A DNA stretch of 7,100 bases, taken from Thermoplasmata archaeon (GTDB lineage Archaea; Thermoplasmatota; Thermoplasmata; Thermoplasmatales; Thermoplasmataceae). This document shows positions 1 through 5,800 of the stretch, piece after piece. The notes under the pieces were generated by a model, which made no database searches, was not told where the DNA came from, and saw nothing but the letters and a program-made list of their open reading frames with translations. How positions within the stretch are numbered: position 1 is the first letter of the stretch; the number at the start of each line of letters is the position of its first letter. The stretch lies in assembly GCA_021797385.1 (NCBI GenBank), contig JAJZZW010000102.1, positions 1-7,100 on the forward strand. Direction: 5' to 3'. The translations under genes were made by a program, and so were the position numbers.

Positions 1-210
1 AAATCAACCAATGAAATAGAAAGATTGAATGAGGAAATAAGAAGGAGGATAAAAGTAGTATCATCATTCCCTGATGAGGACTCTGCAATGAAGATATTCT
101 ATCTGAAATCAATAGAGTTCAATTCCAGGCATGCATTCAGGAAGATGAACGGATACTATAAATGCAATGACGAGATTAAAGAGATGTTCAACAAGAGGTA
201 CCCTTTATAA
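1..210 (+). CDS. IS256/Mutator-type transposase, C-terminal 69 residues (5' partial)
   Basis: The frame is open from the first base of the window and ends with TAA at 208-210, so this is the 3' part of a gene that starts outside. The visible protein begins KSTNEIERLNEEIRRRIKVV and continues with SSFPDEDSAM. This matches the C-terminal signature of IS256-family (Mutator) DDE transposases, where a Glu/Arg-rich helix (LNREIRRRTRVVG-type) is followed by a FPNE-type motif. Family members are usually about 400 residues, so roughly the last sixth is present and the catalytic DDE residues lie outside. There is no frameshift in the visible part. The enzyme would catalyse cut- or copy-and-paste movement of its own element. 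A 31-base sequence just after the gene recurs at 5673-5703 and is probably the element's terminal repeat. Its last 23 bases overlap the antisense 3' end of the ABC permease gene. The TTG at 25 is internal and is not taken as the start. Confidence 0.85.
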   Translation, partial: KSTNEIERLNEEIRRRIKVVSSFPDEDSAMKIFYLKSIEFNSRHAFRKMNGYYKCNDEIKEMFNKRYPL

Positions 211-1639
211 ATACACAGAATATGGTACACGATCCTAAATTTGCATTTATCAATTTGCTGGCAATATAATTTAGCATTTTTTTTGAATTTAACATAATAA
301 ATATTACAAATAGGAGGATGGCGTAATATAGAGAAACATACAGCAAATTATTTAGAAGGGACGAGATAACAGATACAAAAAATGCTAATAAAAGCAGGAT
401 AAATAACGGAATTAGCCTCACCAGATTTTCACCGCTATTCACAAAATTCACAATGTTATCAAAATCGGTTATCTGAATTGGCGCTATCATTGTGGTTGAG
501 AATATGAGTGTGGCAGCCAGTATGGCAGGCATGGTCAGCGAATACAGGAATATCATAATATTTAATGTGTTATAATAGAAAATTAGAACCAGAAAAGATA
601 ATAAAACAAAAGGAAGTACAGATATAAATACCGATAAGATTATTGACAGAATAAAATTTTTAACGTATTTGTGTGCATTCATGGATGTGAGAGATAACCA
701 TGGACGTTCCATAAATACAGGCCACTGGGATATCGATATTGCAAAGATAGTTCCCGGTAAAAACCCTACATATATATCTATTGCCAGAAGTATGAATGTA
801 TTATAGAATTCAACATTCAAAATAAAATATATTATACCAATAATTGTGAACATTACAAGGCTCCTGTATACATTTGTTCTGATGGTGTGTATTTTTGCGT
901 CTGAAATTCGTTTATAAACGTAAATGGTATTTATAAAAAAGGTATTTTTCATATAAATAGCCTTTATTGGTGTACCGGAAATGTCCTGGGTTCTTATATT
1001 ATTAGAAATTTTATCTTCCCTATAATGCAAATTAAATTTATTTGCATTTTTTATTATATATACGAATGTAATCAGGAACATCATAGCAGTTAACAATATG
1101 CCTGTTGTTTCATTTCCATAGAATATTGATGTTATGCTGTATCTAAAACCAATAAATGCAGGGTTAATTAAAAATATAAAAAATAATAGAGGAATAATCA
1201 TTCTAATTTTTATCATATATTTATCGATAATTCCAATGTTGATGCATGTCAAGAATAATAATATAATATATGGTACTAACAAAAGAATTAAACGTGAATT
1301 TATTGATAATGAAAAGAATATAATAAAAAGTACTATAAAAAAATAAAGTATTAAAAAATTATATACATAATACGATATAAGCATCTCACTATTTTTCAGT
1401 GGGATATCCAATAAAAAATCATTGTCGGATTTATTAATGTTAAACCCTGAAAATATAATAATAAGCAATGAAATAATTGAAACCGCTACTGTTGCCAGCC
1501 GGCTTTGATGTAAATTGGCACCAGTCAAATAAACTGTACCAATGAACGGAAAAATCATGAATGTGAAAATGAGAACTGCTACCCAGTAAATAATGGGAAT
1601 TTTTGTTTTTAAAATTAACTTCATCAGTGTGTATTTCAT
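188..1639 (-). CDS. ABC-2-type exporter permease, 483 aa, C-terminus read into an insertion sequence
   Basis: This is a highly hydrophobic protein with about 12 predicted membrane helices, roughly at residues 14-36, 45-66, 88-113, 115-135, 145-165, 178-195, 262-277, 281-302, 330-360, 363-387, 417-435 and 437-457. A basic cytoplasmic stretch at about 196-260 separates two six-helix halves. It has no ATPase motifs. The gene overlaps the upstream ABC ATPase by four bases (ATGA at 1639-1636), so it is most likely the membrane partner in a transporter; the substrate is unknown. The segment LLDIPLKNSEM after helix 2 resembles the conserved cytoplasmic loop seen in multi-helix ABC-2 permeases. AGGATGAT just before the ATG could serve as a ribosome site for coupled translation. 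Oddly, residues from about 469 to the end are encoded antisense to the transposon right end and the last transposase codons. The native C-terminus was therefore probably replaced by IS-derived sequence ending at TGA 190-188. Permease identity is fairly sure, transport direction is not. Confidence 0.8.
   Translation of the reverse strand: MKYTLMKLILKTKIPIIYWVAVLIFTFMIFPFIGTVYLTGANLHQSRLATVAVSIISLLIIIFSGFNINKSDNDFLLDIPLKNSEMLISYYVYNFLILYFFIVLFIIFFSLSINSRLILLLVPYIILLFLTCINIGIIDKYMIKIRMIIPLLFFIFLINPAFIGFRYSITSIFYGNETTGILLTAMMFLITFVYIIKNANKFNLHYREDKISNNIRTQDISGTPIKAIYMKNTFFINTIYVYKRISDAKIHTIRTNVYRSLVMFTIIGIIYFILNVEFYNTFILLAIDIYVGFLPGTIFAISISQWPVFMERPWLSLTSMNAHKYVKNFILSIILSVFISVLPFVLLSFLVLIFYYNTLNIMIFLYSLTMPAILAATLIFSTTMIAPIQITDFDNIVNFVNSGENLVRLIPLFILLLLAFFVSVISSLLNNLLYVSLYYAILLFVIFIMLNSKKMLNYIASKLINANLGSCTIFCVFIKGTSC
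204..235 (+). mobile_element. Right terminal repeat of the IS256-type element
   Basis: The segment spans the transposase stop codon and contains TACACAGAATATGGTACAC. IS256-family elements typically end within a few tens of bases of the transposase stop, in terminal repeats of about 20-30 bases with this TACACA...ACAC look (family knowledge). The same sequence recurs at 5673-5703 with 25 of 31 bases identical, which supports its being a transposon end and not unique flank. The exact outer boundary and the target duplication cannot be fixed because the left end is outside the window. Confidence 0.7.
277..284 (+). terminator. T8 tract downstream of transposase
   Basis: There is a run of eight T on the plus strand about 70 bases after the transposase stop. 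Archaeal RNA polymerase terminates at oligo-T runs without needing a hairpin, so this could end plus-strand transcripts leaving the element. It lies inside the antisense permease frame, where it encodes a Lys pair, so it may simply be coding sequence. Confidence 0.3.
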
Positions 1640-2337
1640 AACATCATCCTTGCGATAACGTTTTCAATTGTCTCGTTTTCTGACCTTTCCGATTCTATTT
1701 CGGACAGCTTCCCTCTAAATATTATATTCCCATTATTTATCATTATTATATTTTCTGTAAAATTTTGAGCAATAGACATTACATGGGTGGATACCAGGAA
1801 TGTTGAATTCATTGTTTTAAAATATCTTATGATTTTTTCCTGTGTTGGAATGTCGATATAATTGAATGGCTCGTCCAGCAGGACTATTTCGGGATTATGT
1901 ATTATGGACAATGCTAAGGACAATCTCTGCTTTGTTCCTCTTGATAGGTTTGAAACCATTGAATTTAAATAATAATCAAGACCCAATAAATCCACTAACA
2001 ATGAAATTCTGTTGCGGAGATCCTGAACCTGCCGCAATGAACCGATATACAGAAAATTTTCCTTTACCGTCAAATTTATGTATGGTAGGGCTTCCTCTGC
2101 AAGGTATCCGGTTATTCTTTTGGCTTCATCAGAACCGGGCTTATTTCCTTTTATCGATACATTACCAGAATCAGCATTTATAAGCCCAGAAATAATTTTT
2201 AATATTGTGCTTTTTCCGGCTCCATTTGGACCTATTAACGAATAGGCCGCATTGCATTCCAGGGAAAAAGATATATTGTTCAACGCGAATTTATTTCCAT
2301 ATTTCTTTGTGACAGAATCAAAATTAATGCAGGACAT
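1636..2337 (-). CDS. ABC transporter ATP-binding protein, 233 aa
   Basis: This is a complete single-domain ABC ATPase of normal length. It carries Walker A GPNGAGKST (residues 36-44), a signature helix LSRGTKQRLSLA (131-142; LSRGT in place of LSGGQ), Walker B IVLLDEP (151-157) and an H-loop STH with His185. The Q-loop region reads GYLAEEALPY, with Glu in place of the usual Gln; this GYLxEE form is common in ATPases of ABC-2 exporters. The D-loop reads NYIDIPT. It would sit on the inner face of the membrane and drive the 12-helix permease encoded immediately downstream with a four-base overlap. The ATG at 2337 is chosen because a TATA-like box lies about 25-30 bases upstream, implying a leaderless transcript, and because the N-terminal INFDSVTKKYG is the normal first strand of the fold. 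The substrate cannot be inferred. Confidence 0.95.
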   Translation of the reverse strand: MSCINFDSVTKKYGNKFALNNISFSLECNAAYSLIGPNGAGKSTILKIISGLINADSGNVSIKGNKPGSDEAKRITGYLAEEALPYINLTVKENFLYIGSLRQVQDLRNRISLLVDLLGLDYYLNSMVSNLSRGTKQRLSLALSIIHNPEIVLLDEPFNYIDIPTQEKIIRYFKTMNSTFLVSTHVMSIAQNFTENIIMINNGNIIFRGKLSEIESERSENETIENVIARMML

Positions 2338-2340
2338 AAA

Positions 2341-2364
2341 TTATCAATGTTGAATTGATGATAA
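2341..2364. repeat. Imperfect palindrome between TATA box and ATPase start
   Basis: TTATCAAT at 2341-2348 is mirrored by ATTGATGATAA at 2354-2364, a perfect match apart from one inserted base. It lies between the ATPase start codon and its TATA box, the usual place for a repressor site that blocks initiation. The separate 9-base arms TGTTGAATT (2348-2356) and AATTCAACA (2408-2416) are exact inverted copies that flank the TATA box. In AT-rich DNA such repeats can be chance, so the operator role is inference. Confidence 0.3.
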
Positions 2365-2368
2365 AAAG
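2361..2368 (-). promoter_or_regulatory. TATA-like box of the ABC operon
   Basis: Read on the minus strand, CTTTTTAT lies centred about 27 bases before the ATPase ATG. That is the spacing expected if transcription starts at or next to the start codon. The same spacing is seen at other gene starts in the window. No Shine-Dalgarno sequence is seen before the ATG, which fits a leaderless transcript. Confidence 0.55.
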
Positions 2369-2434
2369 TTTACCTTTAAATTCAGGTATAACTATTTTTC
2401 AAAAATTAATTCAACATATTTTAAGGATTGCATA

Positions 2435-2542
2435 TCAGTGTTCCTTCCATAATTGATTGTGCATGTTCCAGAAATACACAGTTAACGCAATTTCCTGTTC
2501 AATATTATCAGACTCTAGAGGCCTTATTAACTCACCGACCAT
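2435..2542 (-). CDS. Possible small ORF or gene remnant, 35 aa, unknown
   Basis: A minus-strand frame starts at ATG 2542-2540 and ends at TGA 2437-2435. It begins MVGELIRPLESDNIEQEIAL and ends NMHNQLWKEH. The composition, with mixed charges and two Trp, is more protein-like than that of most spurious frames in this AT-rich DNA. I do not recognise the family. It lies upstream of the ABC ATPase gene in the same direction, separated by about 100 bases that include the ATPase's own promoter. No clear TATA box or Shine-Dalgarno precedes it, and the frame is closed by a TAG three codons before the ATG. It could be a real small protein, the tail of a decayed gene, or chance. Confidence 0.25.
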   Translation of the reverse strand: MVGELIRPLESDNIEQEIALTVYFWNMHNQLWKEH

Positions 2543-2621
2543 TTCATTTAACTAGGAGAAGCATATTTCAATATTCTGTTATCAATGTTAATTTACAGCC
2601 AAACAGTATCAAAAACTATAA

Positions 2622-2629
2622 TTTATAAA
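2622..2629 (+). promoter_or_regulatory. TATA box of the HTH_10 regulator gene
   Basis: TTTATAAA lies with its first base 29 bases before the ATG at 2651. This is a near-consensus archaeal TATA box at the spacing expected for a leaderless mRNA. It decides the start: an upstream in-frame ATG at 2585 would place the TATA box inside the coding sequence and add a 22-residue N-terminus that does not look conserved. Confidence 0.7.
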
Positions 2630-2650
2630 CATTCATTTTATTATATTATA

Positions 2651-3253
2651 ATGCCTGCCAACTTAATAGAAATTATACTAACCGCTGAAAAACCATCATG
2701 TGGGGTTTTAAAGAAACTTTCAACGGTTAACATTAGCGCTAGAATATTCCAGATAAATCCGGGAATAGAATATACAAACCATCTCATGGGAATTGAGAAT
2801 TACTATAAAAATAGGGAAATTCTAAGGGATGATAATATAACAGTGTATAAAAATCAGAGGGATAAAACATGGATGGAAACAAAAAGCTGTGAAATATGCA
2901 GAGCATCAGCAGTCTCCGGTGCCATGATCATATCCGTAAAAATTTTTGAGAACCAGAAAGTACAGTATAAAATTCTCTTAAAAAATAGAAATTCATTAAA
3001 GAATTTACAGGAAAACATTACCGGAATAAAATATAGTTATTATGAGGCCGATGGACATTTGCCGGGGGAATTAACATTGAGGCAGAAGGAAACATTATAC
3101 ATGGCATATTCAAAAGGCTATTTTGATTTTAACAGGAGGATAGGCCTTGATGGAATAGCGCAGGAAATGGGTATAAGCAAAAAATCTGTACAGGCCACAT
3201 TGAGACGTGGCATAGAAAAGATAATAGAGGAATACGTTTTTAATAATCTATAA
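2651..3253 (+). CDS. HTH_10 (bacterio-opsin-activator-like) transcriptional regulator, 200 aa
   Basis: The C-terminal part (about residues 140-196) contains LTLRQKETLYMAYSKGYFDF followed by a helix-turn-helix (IGLDGIAQEMGISKKSVQATLRRGIEKII). This is the hallmark of the HTH_10 domain found at the C-terminus of archaeal Bat-like regulators. The N-terminal ~135 residues form an alpha/beta sensor-like region as in small archaeal members, with a Cys pair at residues 80 and 83 (SCEICRAS) and a lone Cys17, possible sites for metal or redox sensing. It should act as a cytoplasmic DNA-binding protein. The start at 2651 is chosen for the TATA box 25-30 bases upstream; the 222-residue frame from 2585 is less likely. 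It is divergent from the ABC exporter operon, so control of that operon or of its own gene is plausible but only inferred. The family is confident, the target genes and signal are unknown. Confidence 0.88.
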   Translation: MPANLIEIILTAEKPSCGVLKKLSTVNISARIFQINPGIEYTNHLMGIENYYKNREILRDDNITVYKNQRDKTWMETKSCEICRASAVSGAMIISVKIFENQKVQYKILLKNRNSLKNLQENITGIKYSYYEADGHLPGELTLRQKETLYMAYSKGYFDFNRRIGLDGIAQEMGISKKSVQATLRRGIEKIIEEYVFNNL

Positions 3254-3278
3254 ATGCATTACACATGTGATATGCCTA

Positions 3279-3287
3279 TTTTTAATA
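3279..3287 (+). promoter_or_regulatory. TATA-like box of the DUF1059 gene
   Basis: TTTTTAATA begins 28 bases before the ATG at 3307. It falls in the 53-base gap after the regulator gene, suggesting that the small protein has its own leaderless transcript and need not depend on readthrough. Confidence 0.5.
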
Positions 3288-3306
3288 TTACGGAATAATA
3301 AGTGAT

Positions 3307-3492
3307 ATGATAGAAATGGGATACGAATTTAAATGCAAGGATATAGGGATGGATTGTGGATTTGACGTAAAGGCTGACTCTGTGGACGAGTTAATACCGG
3401 TTATACAGGCACATGCAAAAAATGCACATGGAATAAACGAAATAACCCCAGAACTGTTTGAGAAGGTTAAATCTGCAATAAAAGAATATTAA
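3307..3492 (+). CDS. DUF1059 small Cys/His protein, 61 aa
   Basis: The protein begins MIEMGYEFKCKDIGMDCGFD and ends with a helix around NEITPELFEKVKSAI. This is the DUF1059 pattern: an N-terminal strand pair with C-x6-C (Cys10, Cys17), an Asp/Glu helix (ADSVDELIPVI), then H-x4-H (His36, His41) in AHAKNAHG, followed by I-x-P-E and a C-terminal helix. The two Cys and two His are arranged as in a small zinc-binding fold (inference). The function of the family is not established. The length is typical of the family, so the gene is complete. The start at 3307 is favoured by TATA spacing; Met4 at 3316 is an alternative. It follows the HTH_10 regulator in the same direction after 53 bases, and a T-rich terminator follows it. 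Confidence 0.9.
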   Translation: MIEMGYEFKCKDIGMDCGFDVKADSVDELIPVIQAHAKNAHGINEITPELFEKVKSAIKEY

Positions 3493-3496
3493 ATAA

Positions 3497-3509
3497 TTTT
3501 TTATTTTTT
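3497..3509 (+). terminator. Oligo-T terminator after DUF1059
   Basis: TTTTTTATTTTTT lies five bases after the stop codon with no stem-loop upstream. Such T tracts are sufficient for intrinsic termination by archaeal RNA polymerase, so the regulator/DUF1059 transcripts probably end here. Confidence 0.6.
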
Positions 3510-3794
3510 GACTCTTGATTATGATATTTATTGTTTCAATATCTACTGATATTCTAGCTACTGTGTAGGACTTAATTCTATCAATTGGTATTCCATATTA
3601 TTGTTGTTGATCGATGTTGCGTTGCTTAACATCTTTCAATAAATAACCTTATCAGCATACTAATCATTATGATATTAACTTTGATTTTCCATGAATTCGC
3701 ACTTTTTAGGATAGAAGAAAAACGCAATTTCTGGCTCATAAGTGGTCGATGAACCAGGGCTATCCTCTCTCGAAAAATTTCTTTTTACGATAAC
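3510..3794. other. Intergenic stretch without a recognisable gene
   Basis: Nothing here can be called as a gene. One short plus-strand frame near 3690-3748 reads EFALFRIEEKRNFWLISGR before a stop and looks protein-like, so this may be decayed coding DNA. The rest is broken by stops in all frames, and no tRNA or strong hairpin is seen. The right end leads into the promoter of the membrane-protein gene. Confidence 0.45.
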
Positions 3795-3804
3795 TTATTA
3801 TATA
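3795..3804 (+). promoter_or_regulatory. TATA-like box before the 12-helix membrane protein
   Basis: TTATTATATA begins 26 bases before the ATG at 3821 and 35 bases before the ATG at 3830. A second AT-rich box at 3810-3820 sits about 28 bases before a third in-frame ATG at 3839. The promoter therefore does not settle which Met is used. No Shine-Dalgarno sequence is evident before any of them. Confidence 0.45.
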
Positions 3805-3820
3805 GCAGAATAATATATTA

Positions 3821-5242
3821 ATGATAATTATGAAGTTTATGAAGCATAATTCATCCAGCGGATCAGGTATTCTGGAATTCCTTTTAAATGAAAAATATAA
3901 CATAAGCGCTGTGCTGGTGTTTATTACATTTTTCTTGGTTATCAGTCCTCTGCTGCCGGGAGTAACGTGGTTTAAGCTTGGAGATTTTACCCTGGACATG
4001 ATTAATTTCTACCATACAGTTATGATACCCTTCGCTTTTCTCCTCATACTATATACAACTTCACTCCTAGACCTTGAGAATTTTACAAAAAAGGCAGTAA
4101 ATCTCAGTACATATCCCGTATTAATTTTCACACTCCTCGGAATGATTTTCTTTTATCCTGCATCCACGCAGAATGCTGATTATGTTCTTCAGGCGATAAG
4201 AGATATATGGATGGTACTCATTGCTTTAATATTCCTTGTTTCCCTTATTATTTTACCATTTAGGAAAAAAGAGAAATTCAAGTCAATATGGGGAGCTTAT
4301 ATCCTCATTGTTTTTTCAACGTTATCAGCAGGAATTGCAGCAGTTATGGGTATGGTGCTGGAATACGGGAATCTTTTTGGATATTCGTCATTACCATTCT
4401 TCAACCACTATGTCACACAATGGGGTGGTCTTCAAACCTTCCTTGGCAATCTTGTAACGTCCCACTCACATGAAATGCTGCCGGCAGTGATGGGTGGAAT
4501 AGTAGCTATAGCTGCAGTGAGTTTTGGTTATGAAAAACTAAATTCGTGGCAGAGGAATATAGTTAATGCAGGAATGATTATTGCGGTTTTTGGAACCTTA
4601 TCAATGACTTATCTTTACCTGATATCATCTTTCGGAACGTATATTATACCCACAATTGCCCCGTACGGACCTGGAGGTATGGATGGGCTTGCTCTGGACG
4701 ATAGTCAAACCGGAATAGTTGGATGGGGGGCTTTGATATCTATTATAGGTCTTTATTACATACTCTCTTCAAAAAGAACTGAAAGACTCACACAGATAGC
4801 AGAAATGTTCACATGGATAGTTACAATGGCAGTAATGATCGGTTTAGGATATTCTATGGAATTCAATGAGGCATACTACGGTTTCGGAAGCCCGGGCGTA
4901 CCACCAAACGGAGGACCAGGATACCTATATGATATGGCATTCACAAATGGACATCTTCTCTTCGTATTTTTCCTGATGCCTTTACTTGCAGGGATTATAC
5001 TTGTGTTTATGCATTACGTATCCGGAATGGAAATAGAAAGGAAATCTGTACTTTACTTTATATTCGCAGGAACGATAATAGGAGCGTTCGGGGTTCTAAC
5101 CTATACTCTTACATTAATATGGATTCCTGAGGCCATAGGTTTAGCTCTAATTATTATTGCAGTATTTCTGATGTCTATAGTGTTCATAAGTTCCCTGCGC
5201 AAAAGCAAAGATCCAGTAGATCAGAATAATAAGCCCGTATAA
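3821..5242 (+). CDS. 12-helix membrane protein with intramembrane histidines, possibly heme-copper-oxidase-like
   Basis: This complete 473-residue integral membrane protein has about 12 hydrophobic helices, roughly at 27-48, 61-84, 97-113, 127-146, 156-183, 216-236, 246-270, 297-315, 326-345, 374-398, 409-431 and 434-457. Histidines lie in or at the edge of helices: His65 (FYHTVMIPFAFLLILY), His215/His217 (TSHSHEMLPAVMGG), His378 (TNGHLLFVFFLMPLLAG) and His398. A histidine early in helix 2, the size and the 12-helix topology recall subunit I of heme-copper oxidases and related nitric oxide reductases. However, I see no HPEVY-type copper motif and no HH pair, so normal CuB chemistry is not supported. 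Gly/Pro-rich extracytoplasmic loops lie near 277-292 and 352-368. The C-terminus is short, basic and probably cytoplasmic. No redox partner genes are adjacent. The start may be at 3821, 3830 or 3839. A real gene is certain; heme binding is a hypothesis, and an unrelated transporter is an alternative. Confidence 0.75.
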   Translation: MIIMKFMKHNSSSGSGILEFLLNEKYNISAVLVFITFFLVISPLLPGVTWFKLGDFTLDMINFYHTVMIPFAFLLILYTTSLLDLENFTKKAVNLSTYPVLIFTLLGMIFFYPASTQNADYVLQAIRDIWMVLIALIFLVSLIILPFRKKEKFKSIWGAYILIVFSTLSAGIAAVMGMVLEYGNLFGYSSLPFFNHYVTQWGGLQTFLGNLVTSHSHEMLPAVMGGIVAIAAVSFGYEKLNSWQRNIVNAGMIIAVFGTLSMTYLYLISSFGTYIIPTIAPYGPGGMDGLALDDSQTGIVGWGALISIIGLYYILSSKRTERLTQIAEMFTWIVTMAVMIGLGYSMEFNEAYYGFGSPGVPPNGGPGYLYDMAFTNGHLLFVFFLMPLLAGIILVFMHYVSGMEIERKSVLYFIFAGTIIGAFGVLTYTLTLIWIPEAIGLALIIIAVFLMSIVFISSLRKSKDPVDQNNKPV

Positions 5243-5352
5243 GGATTGTCTCATCTCCTTGTTGTCTGAGCTTATTTCTTAAATTTTTAAATGGAAATTT
5301 TTCAGAAACTCTATAATGGAAAAGACCGGGTTCTATTAAGATTTTGCTATAC

Positions 5353-5360
5353 TTTAATAT
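5353..5360 (+). promoter_or_regulatory. TATA-like box before the formimidoyltransferase fragment
   Basis: TTTAATAT begins 28 bases before the ATG at 5381, the same spacing as at the intact genes nearby. The promoter appears to have survived although the gene behind it is broken, so a short transcript may still be made. Confidence 0.45.
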
Positions 5361-5380
5361 CTTCTTTATTATGAATCTGT

Positions 5381-5569
5381 ATGAAGCTAGTTGAAATGGT
5401 TCCGAACTTCAGCGATGGAAGAAATAGGAGTATCATAACCTTTCTTGAAAATGCGGTAAAGGAAACGCGGAACGTTAAATTACTGGACACAGAAATGGAT
5501 TATGACCATAACAGAAGTGTTATCACTGTTGTTGCACCCTTGAAAATGTTGTTTATATTGAATTATTAA
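5381..5569 (+). pseudogene. ftcD: Glutamate formimidoyltransferase, N-terminal fragment, frameshifted
   Basis: The first ~50 residues closely follow the N-terminus of glutamate formimidoyltransferase. They include MKLVEMVPNFSDGRN, where the family has VPNFSEGRN, then VKLLDTEMDYDHNRSVITVV, where the family has LLD-x-x-x-D-x-DHNRSV-x-T. The enzyme normally moves a formimino group between formimidoylglutamate and tetrahydrofolate in histidine breakdown, in a protein of about 300 residues or more. Here similarity stops near residue 53 and the frame ends at TAA 5567-5569. Reading one frame over from 5539 continues as LENVVYIELLRLKRRI and stays open to TAG 5728-5730, but does not look like the rest of the enzyme. 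Most of the enzyme is therefore missing, including the RIGA-type region. A remnant of an IS256-type end lies about 100 bases on, so insertion and later decay is a plausible history. A functional short protein is unlikely. Confidence 0.8.
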
Positions 5570-5658
5570 GACTAAAAAGGAGGATTCCCGGGATAGACAT
5601 ATTCTATTTCAGTGAAAATTTTGAAATTGATTTTATAATAACTAGAAATAATATCACT

Positions 5659-5703
5659 GTTTTAACAAGAGGTTTATATTTACACATAATATTGTACACA
5701 ACC
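5659..5703 (+). mobile_element. Decayed copy of the IS256-type right end
   Basis: TTTAACAAGAGG at 5661-5672 matches the final transposase codons TTCAACAAGAGG (187-198) at 11 of 12 bases. After a five-base deletion, 5673-5703 matches 204-234 at 25 of 31 bases, covering the TACACA-AATAT-GTACAC core of the terminal repeat. Order and orientation are the same as at the left edge of the window. Upstream of 5659 the similarity fades, so most of the element is deleted or has diverged. It lies inside the broken formimidoyltransferase region. Confidence 0.7.
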
Positions 5704-5800
5704 TTTCCCCAAACCTTCCTTTTATTCTAGAGAAGTATAATTCAACATTTCATCTTATGCTGTAATTATTATTAACTCTAATAATCCTTCATTGAATCTT

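Larger units (their letters stand above)
2338..2650. other. Divergent intergenic region between ABC operon and regulator
   Basis: This 313-base stretch separates the minus-strand exporter operon from the plus-strand HTH_10 gene. It holds a TATA-like box for each side (2361-2368 minus, 2622-2629 plus), the inverted repeats close to the exporter promoter, and the doubtful 35-codon minus-strand ORF. A longer plus-strand frame across 2428-2628 begins only at TTG, shows no family features and is not called. No RNA gene is seen. Confidence 0.6.

Noticed and set aside
1866..2183. Plus-strand 105-codon frame inside the ABC ATPase region.
   Set aside because: Antisense to the Walker A to Walker B coding region of a convincing ATPase; no independent evidence.
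2472..2481. AAATACACAG identical to 10 bases of the insertion-sequence end at 209-218.
   Set aside because: The match does not extend into the AATAT-GTACAC part of the terminal repeat, unlike the copy at 5673-5703; probably chance in AT-rich DNA.
2585..2650. N-terminal extension of 22 residues on the HTH_10 regulator.
   Set aside because: It would contain the best TATA box in the window at 2622-2629, and the ATG at 2651 has ideal leaderless spacing.
3391..3597. Minus-strand open frame antisense to DUF1059 and its downstream region, with a protein-like segment (YGIPIDRIKSYTVARISVDI).
   Set aside because: It has no start codon at its open end, crosses the antisense of a convincing gene and the T-rich terminator, and matches no family I can name.
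3760..3999. Minus-strand 79-codon frame across the start of the membrane-protein gene.
   Set aside because: Antisense shadow of the 12-helix protein and its promoter, with no family features.
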